A stretch of DNA of 32,606 nucleotides from Calditrichota bacterium (GTDB lineage Bacteria > CLD3): contig QQUF01000054.1 of the NCBI GenBank assembly GCA_008501735.1, positions 1-32,606 on the forward strand, given 5' to 3'. Below the pieces are notes generated by a model that searched no databases, was not told the origin of the DNA, and was given only the letters and a program-made list of their open reading frames with translations. Every line of letters starts with the position of its first letter. Positions within the stretch are counted from its first letter, which is position 1. The position numbers and the translations under genes were made by a program. Below, piece by piece: positions 24,702 through 32,606 of this stretch.

Positions 24702-26189
24702 TTATTCGTTGCTTGGTCGCATTTGTGGAAAAAGAAGAATGTCTTTAATCGAATCGTTGTTCGTCATTAACATAATTAATCTATCAAGTCCGATTCCAAC
24801 TCCAGCTGTTGGAGGCATTCCGTACTCCATTGCTTCAAGAAAATCTTCGTCAACAGGATGAGCTTCTTCGTCTCCTGCATCTCGAAGTTTTGATTGTTCT
24901 TCGAGTCTATTTCTTTGATCAATCGGGTCGTTTAACTCTGAGAAACAATTCGCAAATTCTTTTCCTGCAATGAAAAGTTCGTAACGTTCAACAATTCTGT
25001 CATCTCCATTTCTGTGAGTTTTTGCAAGCGGAGAAATCGCTTTCGGATACTCAATCACAAAAGTTGGCTGAATTAAATGCGGCTCAACAACTTCACTAAA
25101 AATTTCATCAACAAGTTGCCCGTAGTTAAGCCCTTTTTCGACTTCAATATTTTTAGATTTACAGAAAGCGTAAAGTTCTTCTTCCGTTGCATCTAAAATT
25201 TCAAAATTTCCGTGTTTTTTGACTAAGTCAGACATTGACTCACGAGCAAACTTTTGTGAGAAATCAACGTCGAATCCTCTAAAATGAAATTTCTGAGTTC
25301 CGACTGCTTCATCAGCAACAAAGCGAATTAGTTCTTCGACAAAATCCATTGCTTGATTGTAGTCTGCGTAAGCCCAATAAAACTCAACCGCTGTAAATTC
25401 AGGATTGTGAGTTTTGTCCATTCCTTCGTTACGGAAATTTTTACAGACTTCGTAAACTTTCTCGAAACCACCGATGATTAATCTTTTTAAGTAAAGTTCA
25501 TCAGCTATTCTTAAGTAAAGTTTCATATCCAAAGTGTTGTGGTGCGTTTCAAAAGGTCTTGCAGCTGCTCCTCCGTAAATCGGTTGAAGAATTGGAGTTT
25601 CGACTTCAAGAAATTCATTTTGGTCTAAGAATTTCCTTAGAGCAGAAATGATTTTGCTACGAGTTATGAATGTTTTTTTAACCTCAGGATTCACAATCAA
25701 ATCAAGGTAACGTTTACGGTAACGTAATTCTTTGTCCGCAAAAGCATCGTAAAGAACACCGTCTTTTTCTTTCACAATTGGAAGCGGGCGAATATTTTTT
25801 GAAAGCAATTCAATGGAATCTGCGTGAATCGAAGTTTCACCTGTTTTGGTTTTAAAGACGTAACCTTTCACTCCAAGGAAATCACCGATGTCTAATTTTT
25901 TGAAAATTTGGTAATTTTCGACACCAATAATATCTCTTGCAATGTAGAGTTGGATTTTGCCAGAATCGTCTGTGATGTGGCAAAAAGATGCTTTTCCCAT
26001 TTTACGAATTGCAGAAATTCTCCCTGCAAGTGCTACGGTTTCATTTTCCGTAAAGGAATCAAAGCCGTCAAAAATCTGACTTGCTTTGTGAGTGCGTTCA
26101 AAAGAGTAAGGATAAGGATTTACTCCTGCTTCACGGATTGCTTGTAGCTTCTCTCTTCTGACTTTTAGTAATTGGCTGAGTTCTTCCAA
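24702..26189 (-). CDS. lysS: Lysyl-tRNA synthetase, class II
   Basis: LysS charges tRNA-Lys. The 495-residue protein has the N-terminal anticodon-binding OB fold (about 50-150, VALAGRISAIRKMGKASF), class II motif 2 FRNEGMDKTHNPEFT (about 255-269) and motif 3 GVGIGLDRL (about 462-471) with the usual end DILLFPQMRP. The start is TTG (26187-26189): an in-frame TAA lies immediately before it, AAGGA is about 9 nt upstream, and no ATG exists before VRREKLQAIREAGVNPYPY, which is the conserved start of the family. A strong terminator ends only 24 nt upstream, so the gene may be expressed by readthrough or from a promoter overlapping the hairpin. Confidence 0.96.
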   Translation of the reverse strand: MEELSQLLKVRREKLQAIREAGVNPYPYSFERTHKASQIFDGFDSFTENETVALAGRISAIRKMGKASFCHITDDSGKIQLYIARDIIGVENYQIFKKLDIGDFLGVKGYVFKTKTGETSIHADSIELLSKNIRPLPIVKEKDGVLYDAFADKELRYRKRYLDLIVNPEVKKTFITRSKIISALRKFLDQNEFLEVETPILQPIYGGAAARPFETHHNTLDMKLYLRIADELYLKRLIIGGFEKVYEVCKNFRNEGMDKTHNPEFTAVEFYWAYADYNQAMDFVEELIRFVADEAVGTQKFHFRGFDVDFSQKFARESMSDLVKKHGNFEILDATEEELYAFCKSKNIEVEKGLNYGQLVDEIFSEVVEPHLIQPTFVIEYPKAISPLAKTHRNGDDRIVERYELFIAGKEFANCFSELNDPIDQRNRLEEQSKLRDAGDEEAHPVDEDFLEAMEYGMPPTAGVGIGLDRLIMLMTNNDSIKDILLFPQMRPSNE

Positions 26190-26213
26190 TTAATTATTCC
26201 TTGACTTTTGGTT

Positions 26214-26240
26214 AAAAAAAAAGGAGCAAAATGCTCCTTT
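26214..26240 (-). terminator. Rho-independent terminator between the ferredoxin gene and lysS
   Basis: AAAGGAGCA pairs with TGCTCCTTT (9 bp) around a 3-nt loop, followed on the minus strand by nine T (26214-26222). It lies 27 nt after the ferredoxin stop and its T run ends 24 nt before the lysS start. Confidence 0.92.
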
Positions 26241-26267
26241 AGTAAAAAAATTTATTTTCGCTAAAAT

Positions 26268-26555
26268 TTATGCGAGCAATTCAAAATTAACAGCTTCCCA
26301 TTCCTTAGTATCGAACATTGTAATTGTTTCCCAAGGGCAATCTTGAGCACACTTTTTACAACCGATACAAAGGTCATATTCGACTTCACAAACTCCGATA
26401 GCACGAATACCTTCTGGGTCTTCTACTTTAATAATTGCTTCTGTCGGACAAACATCAAGACAAACCTCACAACCTGTACAACCGTGTTGGTCAACAACTG
26501 CAATTACTTTAGGTTTCTTTTTTCTTGGAACTAATTTGTCGCCTGGATGAGCCAT
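26268..26555 (-). CDS. Two-cluster [4Fe-4S] ferredoxin
   Basis: The 95-residue protein carries two complete cluster motifs, C26-TG-C29-EV-C32-LDV-C36-P and C63-IG-C66-KK-C69-AQD-C73-P, separated by an unusually long 26-residue link that contains one further Cys (C56 in AIGVCEVEY). The N-terminus is basic and soluble (PGDKLVPRKKKPK) and there is no membrane segment, so it is a cytoplasmic low-potential electron carrier. Its redox partners are not in the window. It is the last gene of the pheS-to-ferredoxin run, 89 nt after rny, with AAAGG before the ATG and a strong terminator after the stop. Confidence 0.9.
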   Translation of the reverse strand: MAHPGDKLVPRKKKPKVIAVVDQHGCTGCEVCLDVCPTEAIIKVEDPEGIRAIGVCEVEYDLCIGCKKCAQDCPWETITMFDTKEWEAVNFELLA

Positions 26556-26644
26556 TTTAAAGCCTTTGTTTTAAGATTAAATTAAAATTCAAAATTAAGC
26601 ACTAAAAGTACGTTTTAGACTTCCTGAAATCAAGTTAAAAATCT

Positions 26645-28204
26645 TTACTTCGCAAAGTTAATTGAGCGGTATTCGCGGACGATTGTAACTTTGATTTGTC
26701 CGGGATAGTGAAGTTCTTCTTCAATTGCATTTGCAATCTCAACTGCTAAAGCTTCGCTTTCTTCGTCATCAACAATGTTTGGCTCAATAATTACCCGAAC
26801 CTCACGTCCTGCTTGAATTGCGTGAGCTTTGATTACTCCGTCATAACTTTCAGCAAGTTTTTCCAAATCTTCCATTCTTGTGATGAAATCTTCCATTCCT
26901 TCACGTCTTGCATTCGGACGACTTGCAGAAATTTCATTGGCAAGTTGGACTAAAACAGCAATCGGATTTGTCAAATTTGTGTCGTCGTGGTGTTGCCTGA
27001 TTGCCTGTAAAACTTCGTCTTTTTCACGATATTTTTTCGCCAACTCGTAGCCAACAACTGAATGATTTCCTTCCATACTTCTGTCAACAGCTTTTCCGAT
27101 GTCGTGAAGCAAACCTGCTCTTTTTGCAACAATCGGGTCAAAACCAAGTTCCGCAGCCATTTGTCCTGCAAGCAGTGCAACTTCAACACTGTGCTGTAAA
27201 ATATTTTGCCCGTAAGTCATTCTGAATTTTAGCATTCCAAGATATTTGTAAAGTTCTTGAGGAACATTTACAACACCGATTTCAAAAGCAGTTTCATTAC
27301 CGATAGAAGATAAATTTTCTTCAAGTTCTTTTTGGCATTTTTCAACAACTTCTTCAATTCTTGAAGGGTGAATCCTTCCGTCATCAAGTAAAATCTCAAG
27401 TGCCATTCTTGCGACTTCACGTCTAAATGGGTCAAAACTTGTAATCATTACAGCTTCAGGAGTGTCATCAATAATTATCTCAACTCCTGTGATTGTCTCG
27501 AAAGAACGAATGTTACGACCTTCACGACCGATAATTCTTCCTTTCATTTCATCACTTGCAAGTGAGATTACTGAAACAGAGCTTTCTGTTACGTGGTTGA
27601 CAGCAGATTTTTGCATTGCATCAAGGACGATTTTCGCTGCGTCAGATTTTGCTTTTTGATGGGCTTCTTCGATGATTTCTTTGATGTCTTTGCCAACTTC
27701 AATTCGAGCAGTTTCTTTCATACGCTCTTTGAGGATTTTTACGGCTTCTTGCTTGGAAAGCTCTGCAATGCGTTGAAGCTCTTCTTCGTGTTTTGCCAAA
27801 GTTTCACTTGCTTGCTCTTCACGTTCTTTCGCATCGTTGATTCGTTTGTTAACTGAACCTTCGAGTGAGCGTAAATCTCTTTCTCGTTTGTCGAGAAGCT
27901 CAGATTTACGAAGAAGATTTAATTCATTTTTTTCAAGAAGTGAGTCTCTTTTGTCCAACTCTTTTTCGAGTTCTTGGTAGTTTCTTTCAAGTTCCTTCTC
28001 CTTCTCACTTAACTCACGAAGCATTTCTTCAGCTGCTTGGTCTTTGAGTTCCTCAGCAGCTTTATAAGCTTCGTCAACAATTTTTTTAGCCGATTGTTCT
28101 GCATTTACAATTTTGTCTTTGCCAAGTTTCTGAAACATCAGCCAACCTGCGGCAAAACCTGCTCCAACAGCAATTACAGCTACAATTATTAAAGTTATAT
28201 CCAT
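26645..28204 (-). CDS. rny: Ribonuclease Y
   Basis: RNase Y is a membrane-tethered endoribonuclease that starts mRNA decay. At 519 residues it has the standard length and order: an N-terminal transmembrane helix (about 4-24), a long coiled coil (about 28-195), a KH RNA-binding domain with KGRIIGREGRNIRSFE (about 220-240), and an HD domain with GLLHDIGKAVD (about 362-373). The end REYRSINFAK is conserved. ATG 28202-28204 is preceded by GGAG. It follows zapA by 81 nt, a spacing too short to hold a 6S RNA gene; I see no gene in the gap. Confidence 0.97.
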   Translation of the reverse strand: MDITLIIVAVIAVGAGFAAGWLMFQKLGKDKIVNAEQSAKKIVDEAYKAAEELKDQAAEEMLRELSEKEKELERNYQELEKELDKRDSLLEKNELNLLRKSELLDKRERDLRSLEGSVNKRINDAKEREEQASETLAKHEEELQRIAELSKQEAVKILKERMKETARIEVGKDIKEIIEEAHQKAKSDAAKIVLDAMQKSAVNHVTESSVSVISLASDEMKGRIIGREGRNIRSFETITGVEIIIDDTPEAVMITSFDPFRREVARMALEILLDDGRIHPSRIEEVVEKCQKELEENLSSIGNETAFEIGVVNVPQELYKYLGMLKFRMTYGQNILQHSVEVALLAGQMAAELGFDPIVAKRAGLLHDIGKAVDRSMEGNHSVVGYELAKKYREKDEVLQAIRQHHDDTNLTNPIAVLVQLANEISASRPNARREGMEDFITRMEDLEKLAESYDGVIKAHAIQAGREVRVIIEPNIVDDEESEALAVEIANAIEEELHYPGQIKVTIVREYRSINFAK

Positions 28205-28285
28205 TCAAAATCTCCGTACTAAATTAAGGACGAAAAACGATAAAGAATGAACCTAATGATTTTAATTTTTAAAAATGTTTAAGAA

Positions 28286-28579
28286 TCAAAATTCCGATGG
28301 TAAGTCAAGAATCTCTTTGGTTTTTGTTTCAATCAAATCTTCAAGTGTTTGGTTTTTATTTCGTTCCTTGAAAAGTTCAGAAGTAATATTTAAAGCAGCT
28401 AAAACTGCAATCTTGGCTACACCTTCTGTTGTCTTTAAATTAGAGTATTTTCGCATTTCAGTATCAACAAACTTGGAGATTTCTTCAATCATTTCAACTT
28501 CGTCAACACCAACTTGTAGCGGATAACGCATTCCAAAAATTTCCACAACTTTTGATTGTGTTTCTGTGCTTAATGCCAA
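28286..28579 (-). CDS. zapA: Cell division protein ZapA
   Basis: ZapA bundles FtsZ filaments at the division site. The 97-residue protein has the family layout: an N-terminal domain with VEIFGMRYPLQVG and MIEEISKFVDTEM, then KIAVLAALNITSELF leading to a helical, coiled-coil C-terminus. The start is TTG (28577-28579), backed by GAGGA 6 nt upstream, which overlaps the stop region of the preceding coiled-coil gene; no ATG is available before the conserved domain. The order pheT-coiled coil-zapA-rny is a familiar one in Bacteroidota. Confidence 0.88.
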   Translation of the reverse strand: MALSTETQSKVVEIFGMRYPLQVGVDEVEMIEEISKFVDTEMRKYSNLKTTEGVAKIAVLAALNITSELFKERNKNQTLEDLIETKTKEILDLPSEF

Positions 28580-28588
28580 ATTTTTCCT

Positions 28589-28795
28589 CTACAACTGTTC
28601 AAGTTTTTCCAAAATACCGTAAAGTTTCGATTTAACAATTTCTTGATTCTTAAGGTTCTCTTTTAAAATTAGGTTCTCTTTTTCGAGTTGTTCAGCCTTA
28701 AGTCTGTGTTTTTCATTTTCTTTCAGCAACGATTCGACAAGTTCTTTAACCTGTTCTAATCTCTCGGATAAGTTATTTTCTGAGTTCTGCTCCAA
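28589..28795 (-). CDS. Small coiled-coil protein, ZapB-like
   Basis: The 68-residue protein is almost entirely one coiled coil (residues 8-66; heptads with LEQVKELVESLLKENEKH and LEKENLILKENLK). Size and form resemble ZapB, the FtsZ-ring layer protein that binds ZapA, and the gene lies 9 nt before zapA; direct homology cannot be judged from such a simple sequence. The start is TTG (28793-28795) inside the end of pheT, giving a 23-nt overlap in another frame, with GGAA about 8 nt upstream. No other M, V or L start fits the frame well. The overlaps suggest translational coupling pheT to this gene to zapA. Confidence 0.7.
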   Translation of the reverse strand: MEQNSENNLSERLEQVKELVESLLKENEKHRLKAEQLEKENLILKENLKNQEIVKSKLYGILEKLEQL

Positions 28796-31160
28796 AAGTT
28801 TGTTCCGAAATTTTTAGAATTTTGTCCATAGCTTCATTTACTTCTTTGTCGGTCAAAGTTCGCTCAAACGACTCGAATCTGAAACTGAAAGCAATACTTT
28901 TTTTATTCTCTGCTAAGGGTTTTCCTTCGTAGAGGTCTGAAATTTTTATTGAAGTTAAATTCTTAATTTTACTTCTGTTAAGTTTCTCAACGATTTCTCC
29001 CGCTTCGGTTGTTTTGTCCAAAACGAAAGCGAAATCTCTTTCAACAAATGGGTGTTTGTTAAGGTGAGAAAACTTGCTGACAATTTGGTAAGTTTTTTCA
29101 CATAAATCAAATGCAAATTCAAAAACAAAAACATTCTTTGCCGAAACGTCAAATTCTTTCAAAATCTTTGGCGAAACTTCACCGACAAAACCGATTGTTT
29201 TACCGTTCCCAACAACTTCTAAACAATTTTCTGTGAAGTAAGGTCTTTGCCCGACTTTGAAAGTAATTCTTTTAAATCTTGTAAATTCCAAAATTGATTC
29301 CGCATAACCTTTGATGTCATAGAAATCAAAATTTTCTTGTTTTACAAAAGTGCTTACTTCGTTTCTGTCACCTGAAAGCAAAAGAATTGCCTTTTTGATT
29401 TCTTTAGCTTTGTTGTAAACATTTTCATCTCTGTAGAAAATATCTCCAATTTCAAAAAATCTGAAAGAAGTGCCTGACTTTTTGTTCAAATTTTCTCTCA
29501 AGACTTCCAAGAATGCAGGAAGCATCGAAGTTCTTAAAGCTGCGTAATCTCTGCTTAGTGGATTCGCTAAAATTATCGGCTCATTTTTTTCACTAAATTT
29601 TCCTGCAAGTTCTGTCGTTGTCATCGTGTTTGTGAGAGTTTCGTGGCAACCCAAACCTGTCATAAATCTTCTGAGTTCGTTTCTGTAATTAACTTGTGAT
29701 TTTGCAGAATGAAAGTCAAGTTCGGCAGTCTTTTTCAATGGAACAGAATCATAACCAATTATTCGCACAACCTCTTCAATCAAATCAATTTCTCTTTCAA
29801 TGTCAGGTCTGTAAGTCGGAACTAAGTAAGTACCTTCTGACTTTTTCGTGATTCCAAGATTGTCAAGAGTTGTATCAATTTGGTCTTGTGAAACTGCAAT
29901 TCCAAGGATCTTTTCGACTCTTGCCTCTCTAAGTTTCACTTCTTTTGGTTCAATCGGATTTGGGTAATTGTCAACATAACCTTTGTAGGCTTTTCCACCT
30001 GCAACTTCTTCAAGAAGTTTCGCTGCGAGTTCCAAAGCATAAATTGTAGCATTTGGGTCAGTTCCTCTTTCAAATCTGTAAGAAGCATCTGATTTCAAAC
30101 CCAAGTTCACAGAAGATTTTCTGACGTAAGAAGGTGTAAAGTATGCAGCTTCAAGCAAAACTTTTGTGGTGGTGTCGTTGATTTCAGAATTTTGTCCACC
30201 CATAATTCCACCGATTGCAACAGACCTTTCTCCATCGCAAATCATCACAGTCTGTCCGTCAAGTTCTCTTTCAACGTCGTCAAGAGTTGTAAATTTTTCA
30301 CCTTGAACCGAACTTTTCACAACGATTTTTTTGCCCTTAACTTCCGAATAATCGAAAGCGTGCATTGGGTGACCAACTTCAAGCATTACGTAATTTGAAA
30401 CGTCAACAACATTGTTAATACTTCTAATTCCTGCTGCTTCAAGTCTGTTCGCGAGCCATTCAGGAGATTTGCCAACTTTGATTCCTTCAACAATTTTTGC
30501 AGAATAACGAGGACAACCCTCAGGAAATTCGATTTCAACTTCAATTTCGTCGGCAGTGTTTTTGCCGATTTCTGTAAATGTGTGAGTTGGTTTTACAAAT
30601 TTTTTGCCTTCTAAAGTCGCAATGTCTCTTGCAACTCCAATGTGTCCGAGAACGTCAGGTCTGTTTGGAGTAACTGCAATTTCAACAATTGTGTCAGCAT
30701 CTTTGAAGTAATCGTTGAAAAGGGTTCCGATTTCTGTCTCTTCGTTCAAAACCAAAATCCCATCTGATTCCTCTGAAATTTCAAGCTCGGAAGCAGAACA
30801 AATCATTCCTTGCGAAAGTTCGCCTCTGAGTTTTGATTTTTTAATTTTGAGACCGTTTGGCAAAACTGAACCAACTGTTGCAACTGCCACTTTTTGACCT
30901 TTTGCAACGTTTGGAGCTCCACAAACAATTTGTAAAACTTCTTCACCACCAACATCAACTTGGCAAACCGAAAGTTTGTCTGCATTTGGGTGCTGAATTC
31001 TGTCTGTAACGTAACCGACAACTACTTTTTCGGAAAGTTGAGGTTTTTGAGTTTCAACGGACTCAACTTCGAGTCCTGAAAAAGTTAATTTTTGAACTAA
31101 AGTATCAATGTCAAAAGGTATTTCAATTAATGATTTTAGCCAATTAAGAGAAATTTTCAC
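28773..31160 (-). CDS. pheT: Phenylalanyl-tRNA synthetase beta subunit
   Basis: PheT forms the alpha2-beta2 enzyme with PheS, providing tRNA binding and editing. The 795 residues cover the full domain set: N-terminal MKISLNWLKSLI, the EMAP-type tRNA-binding domain (about 40-150, HPNADKLSVCQVDVG), the B3/B4 editing region (CPRYSAKIVEGI...), B5, and the C-terminal FDX-ACB anticodon domain (about 700-795, FVERDFAFVLDK). The start is GTG (31158-31160) with GGAG upstream. A 73-nt spacer separates it from pheS, longer than most gaps in this operon, without a visible terminator. Confidence 0.97.
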   Translation of the reverse strand: MKISLNWLKSLIEIPFDIDTLVQKLTFSGLEVESVETQKPQLSEKVVVGYVTDRIQHPNADKLSVCQVDVGGEEVLQIVCGAPNVAKGQKVAVATVGSVLPNGLKIKKSKLRGELSQGMICSASELEISEESDGILVLNEETEIGTLFNDYFKDADTIVEIAVTPNRPDVLGHIGVARDIATLEGKKFVKPTHTFTEIGKNTADEIEVEIEFPEGCPRYSAKIVEGIKVGKSPEWLANRLEAAGIRSINNVVDVSNYVMLEVGHPMHAFDYSEVKGKKIVVKSSVQGEKFTTLDDVERELDGQTVMICDGERSVAIGGIMGGQNSEINDTTTKVLLEAAYFTPSYVRKSSVNLGLKSDASYRFERGTDPNATIYALELAAKLLEEVAGGKAYKGYVDNYPNPIEPKEVKLREARVEKILGIAVSQDQIDTTLDNLGITKKSEGTYLVPTYRPDIEREIDLIEEVVRIIGYDSVPLKKTAELDFHSAKSQVNYRNELRRFMTGLGCHETLTNTMTTTELAGKFSEKNEPIILANPLSRDYAALRTSMLPAFLEVLRENLNKKSGTSFRFFEIGDIFYRDENVYNKAKEIKKAILLLSGDRNEVSTFVKQENFDFYDIKGYAESILEFTRFKRITFKVGQRPYFTENCLEVVGNGKTIGFVGEVSPKILKEFDVSAKNVFVFEFAFDLCEKTYQIVSKFSHLNKHPFVERDFAFVLDKTTEAGEIVEKLNRSKIKNLTSIKISDLYEGKPLAENKKSIAFSFRFESFERTLTDKEVNEAMDKILKISEQTFGAELRK

Positions 31161-31233
31161 TTACTTGCTCCGAATAATATTTTTTGGTTTAACCGAATAA
31201 AGTCGGCAATCCTATTTATTTTCTAATTTTTTA

Positions 31234-32238
31234 CTAAAACTGTTTTAAGAATCTTATGTCATTTTGGAAAAAGAGTCTCAAATCAGGAATTCCGTACTTA
31301 AGCATTGCAACTCTTTCGATTCCAAGTCCGAAAGCATAACCTGAATAAATTTCACTGTCGTAACCAACTGCTTCCAAAACATTCGGGTCAACCATTCCTG
31401 CTCCAAGAATTTCAATCCAACCTGTTTGTTTGCAAACGTTACAGCCTTTGCCTTTGCAAACAACACAAGTAACGTCAACTTCTGCACTTGGCTCTGTAAA
31501 AGGGAAGAAACTTGGGCGGAATCTTGTTTTTGTAGCTTTACCAAAAAGTGCTTTTACAAAAGCATCAAGAGTTCCTTTGAGTTCCGTAAAAGTTACATTT
31601 TTGTCAACATAAAGAGCTTCAATTTGCTGAAAGACAGGCGAATGAGTTGCGTCAGGAGTGTCGTTTCTGTAACATTTTCCAGGAGCAATTACACGAACAG
31701 GTGGTTCTTGCGATTTCATTGCGTGAATCTGAACGTTAGAAGTGTGAGTTCTGAGAAGAACATCTCCTTCAACAAAAAATGTGTCGTGCATTTCTCTCGC
31801 TGGATGGTCTGGAGGAAAGTTTAGAGATTCAAAATTAAAGAAATCTGTCTCCACTTGCGGACCTGTCGCCATTTCAAAACCCATTGCAAAAAAGATGTCT
31901 TCAATTTGTCTTTGAGTTTCGGTTACAACGTGCAAAGTTCCTGCGTTTGGTTTTCTTCCGGGAAGTGAAAGGTCTAATTTTTTGGTTTTGGCAGAAGAAG
32001 TATTTTCAGTTAGAGAGTTTACTTTTTCGGTCAATTCATTTTTCAAAGAATTGAGAATCTGCCCTGCAAGTGCTTTGTCAGTAAAATTTCTCATTTGGCT
32101 GAAAGCATCTGCAACTAAGCCTTTTCTACCCAAGAATTTATTTTTCAAATCTTCAAAGTTTAAGTTTCCATTTTCAAAATTTTTCAATTCTTCTTGGAAA
32201 CTCGACTTGATTTCTTCAGCTAATTTTTTTACGTCCAT
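31234..32238 (-). CDS. pheS: Phenylalanyl-tRNA synthetase alpha subunit
   Basis: PheS carries the class II catalytic site for charging tRNA-Phe. At 334 residues it has the N-terminal coiled coil (about 1-95), HDTFFV ... LLRTHTSNVQIHAM, motif 2 CYRNDTPDATHSPVFQQIE, and motif 3 AFGLGIERVAMLKYGI near the C-terminus. A CVVC-KGKG-CNVC-K cluster near 253-263 is a variant seen in many bacterial PheS. The start is ATG 32236-32238, without a strong ribosome site. The rplT terminator ends only 24 nt upstream; a pheM-like leader peptide is not visible. Confidence 0.97.
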   Translation of the reverse strand: MDVKKLAEEIKSSFQEELKNFENGNLNFEDLKNKFLGRKGLVADAFSQMRNFTDKALAGQILNSLKNELTEKVNSLTENTSSAKTKKLDLSLPGRKPNAGTLHVVTETQRQIEDIFFAMGFEMATGPQVETDFFNFESLNFPPDHPAREMHDTFFVEGDVLLRTHTSNVQIHAMKSQEPPVRVIAPGKCYRNDTPDATHSPVFQQIEALYVDKNVTFTELKGTLDAFVKALFGKATKTRFRPSFFPFTEPSAEVDVTCVVCKGKGCNVCKQTGWIEILGAGMVDPNVLEAVGYDSEIYSGYAFGLGIERVAMLKYGIPDLRLFFQNDIRFLKQF

Positions 32239-32262
32239 AATCTTTTACAAATTTTGTTAGAT

Positions 32263-32296
32263 AAAAAAAAACCACAGAACTAACTCTGTGGTTTTT
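32263..32296 (-). terminator. Rho-independent terminator between rplT and pheS
   Basis: A 12-bp stem (AAAAACCACAGA/TCTGTGGTTTTT) with a 6-nt loop is followed on the minus strand by eight T, partly from the stem. It lies 35 nt after the rplT stop and ends 24 nt before the pheS ATG, the place where E. coli has the pheST attenuator. Confidence 0.88.
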
Positions 32297-32331
32297 GAAT
32301 TTAAGAAATTCTATTTACAAGTTTAGCAGTT

Positions 32332-32606
32332 TTATTTGATTTTTTCTGCTAAAGCTTTAAAGGCATTTGGGTCGTTGATTGCCATTTCAGAAAGCTGTTT
32401 TCTATCGAGGTCAATGTTAGCTAATTTCAATTTATTGATAAAAACTGAATAGCTCATTCCGTGTTCACGAGCAGCTGCATTGATTCTGATTATCCAAAGT
32501 TTTCTGAATTCTCTTTTACGAACTTTACGGTCACGAGTTGAGAATGCCATTGCTCTATCAACTGTTTCCATTACAGTACGGATAAGTTTTCTTCTTCTGC
32601 CTACAA
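32332..32606 (-). CDS. rplT: 50S ribosomal protein L20 (5' end outside window)
   Basis: L20 binds 23S rRNA and is needed for 50S assembly. The frame is open to the window edge; the ATG at 32571 is internal, since the codons before it read [11 protein letters not shown], which continues the L20 sequence. About 91 codons are present out of the usual 115-120, so the basic N-terminal tail is missing. Family blocks are [30 protein letters not shown] and [16 protein letters not shown]. In many bacteria rplT precedes pheS, as here. Confidence 0.95.
   Translation of the reverse strand, partial: VGRRRKLIRTVMETVDRAMAFSTRDRKVRKREFRKLWIIRINAAAREHGMSYSVFINKLKLANIDLDRKQLSEMAINDPNAFKALAEKIK

Noticed and set aside
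28205-28285. A 6S RNA gene next to zapA
   Set aside because: The gap is only 81 nt, too short for 6S RNA, and no suitable fold was seen.
30192-30398. Small plus-strand frames inside pheT, valS, recQ and rny
   Set aside because: All lie opposite well-supported genes and lack ribosome sites and recognisable sequence.
32297-32331. A pheM-like leader peptide between rplT and pheS
   Set aside because: The 35-nt stretch has no start codon with a Phe-rich frame.

Overview
The window is AT-rich, gene-dense bacterial chromosome with 24 protein genes, two of them cut by the window edges. Most of it is housekeeping. I see no rRNA, tRNA, CRISPR array, insertion sequence or prophage. The gene set points to the Bacteroidota/Chlorobi (FCB) side of the tree, perhaps an Ignavibacteria- or Kapabacteria-like lineage. 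The pointers are bacillithiol synthesis (bshA), the order pheS-pheT-coiled-coil-zapA-rny, a large secreted Vps10/BNR-repeat protein of the kind common in gliding and type IX secreting bacteria, and signal peptides that leave a Gln just after the predicted cleavage site. Genus or species cannot be read from the sequence.

Layout. 1-495: 5' part of a sugar/inositol-phosphate type nucleotidyltransferase. 762-1355: an ECF sigma factor whose sequence resembles the SigR (ECF12) group, with no anti-sigma gene beside it. 1380-3433: bshA followed by a membrane-anchored HExxH peptidase. 3544-5868: an operon of a SMC-like AAA ATPase, a DUF4276 (Toprim-like) protein and ubiX. 6004-8829: gltA then gpmI. 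9124-10968: htpG, behind a good sigma-54-type promoter match. 11112-15932: a 1606-residue secreted beta-propeller protein carrying a long internal duplication.

From 16015 to the right edge every gene is on the minus strand. Read in the direction of transcription: rplT (partial), a terminator, pheS-pheT-zapB-like-zapA-rny-ferredoxin, a terminator, lysS, a terminator, DUF432-mscS-recQ, a hairpin, valS-REC/histidine kinase-small membrane protein-His-rich lipoprotein, and a second hairpin. Translation, RNA decay and division genes are thus packed together, with small unknowns attached to the ends of the operons.

Points most worth a second look: the ATPase-DUF4276 pair joined to ubiX, whose start codon lies two codons after the DUF4276 stop and in the same frame; the SigR-like sigma factor close to bshA, which suggests thiol-stress control; rho-independent terminators only 24-27 nt upstream of the start codons of lysS, pheS and bshA; the DUF432-MscS pair; and the kinase/small membrane protein/His-rich lipoprotein cluster. 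Five of the 24 genes appear to start with TTG and two with GTG.
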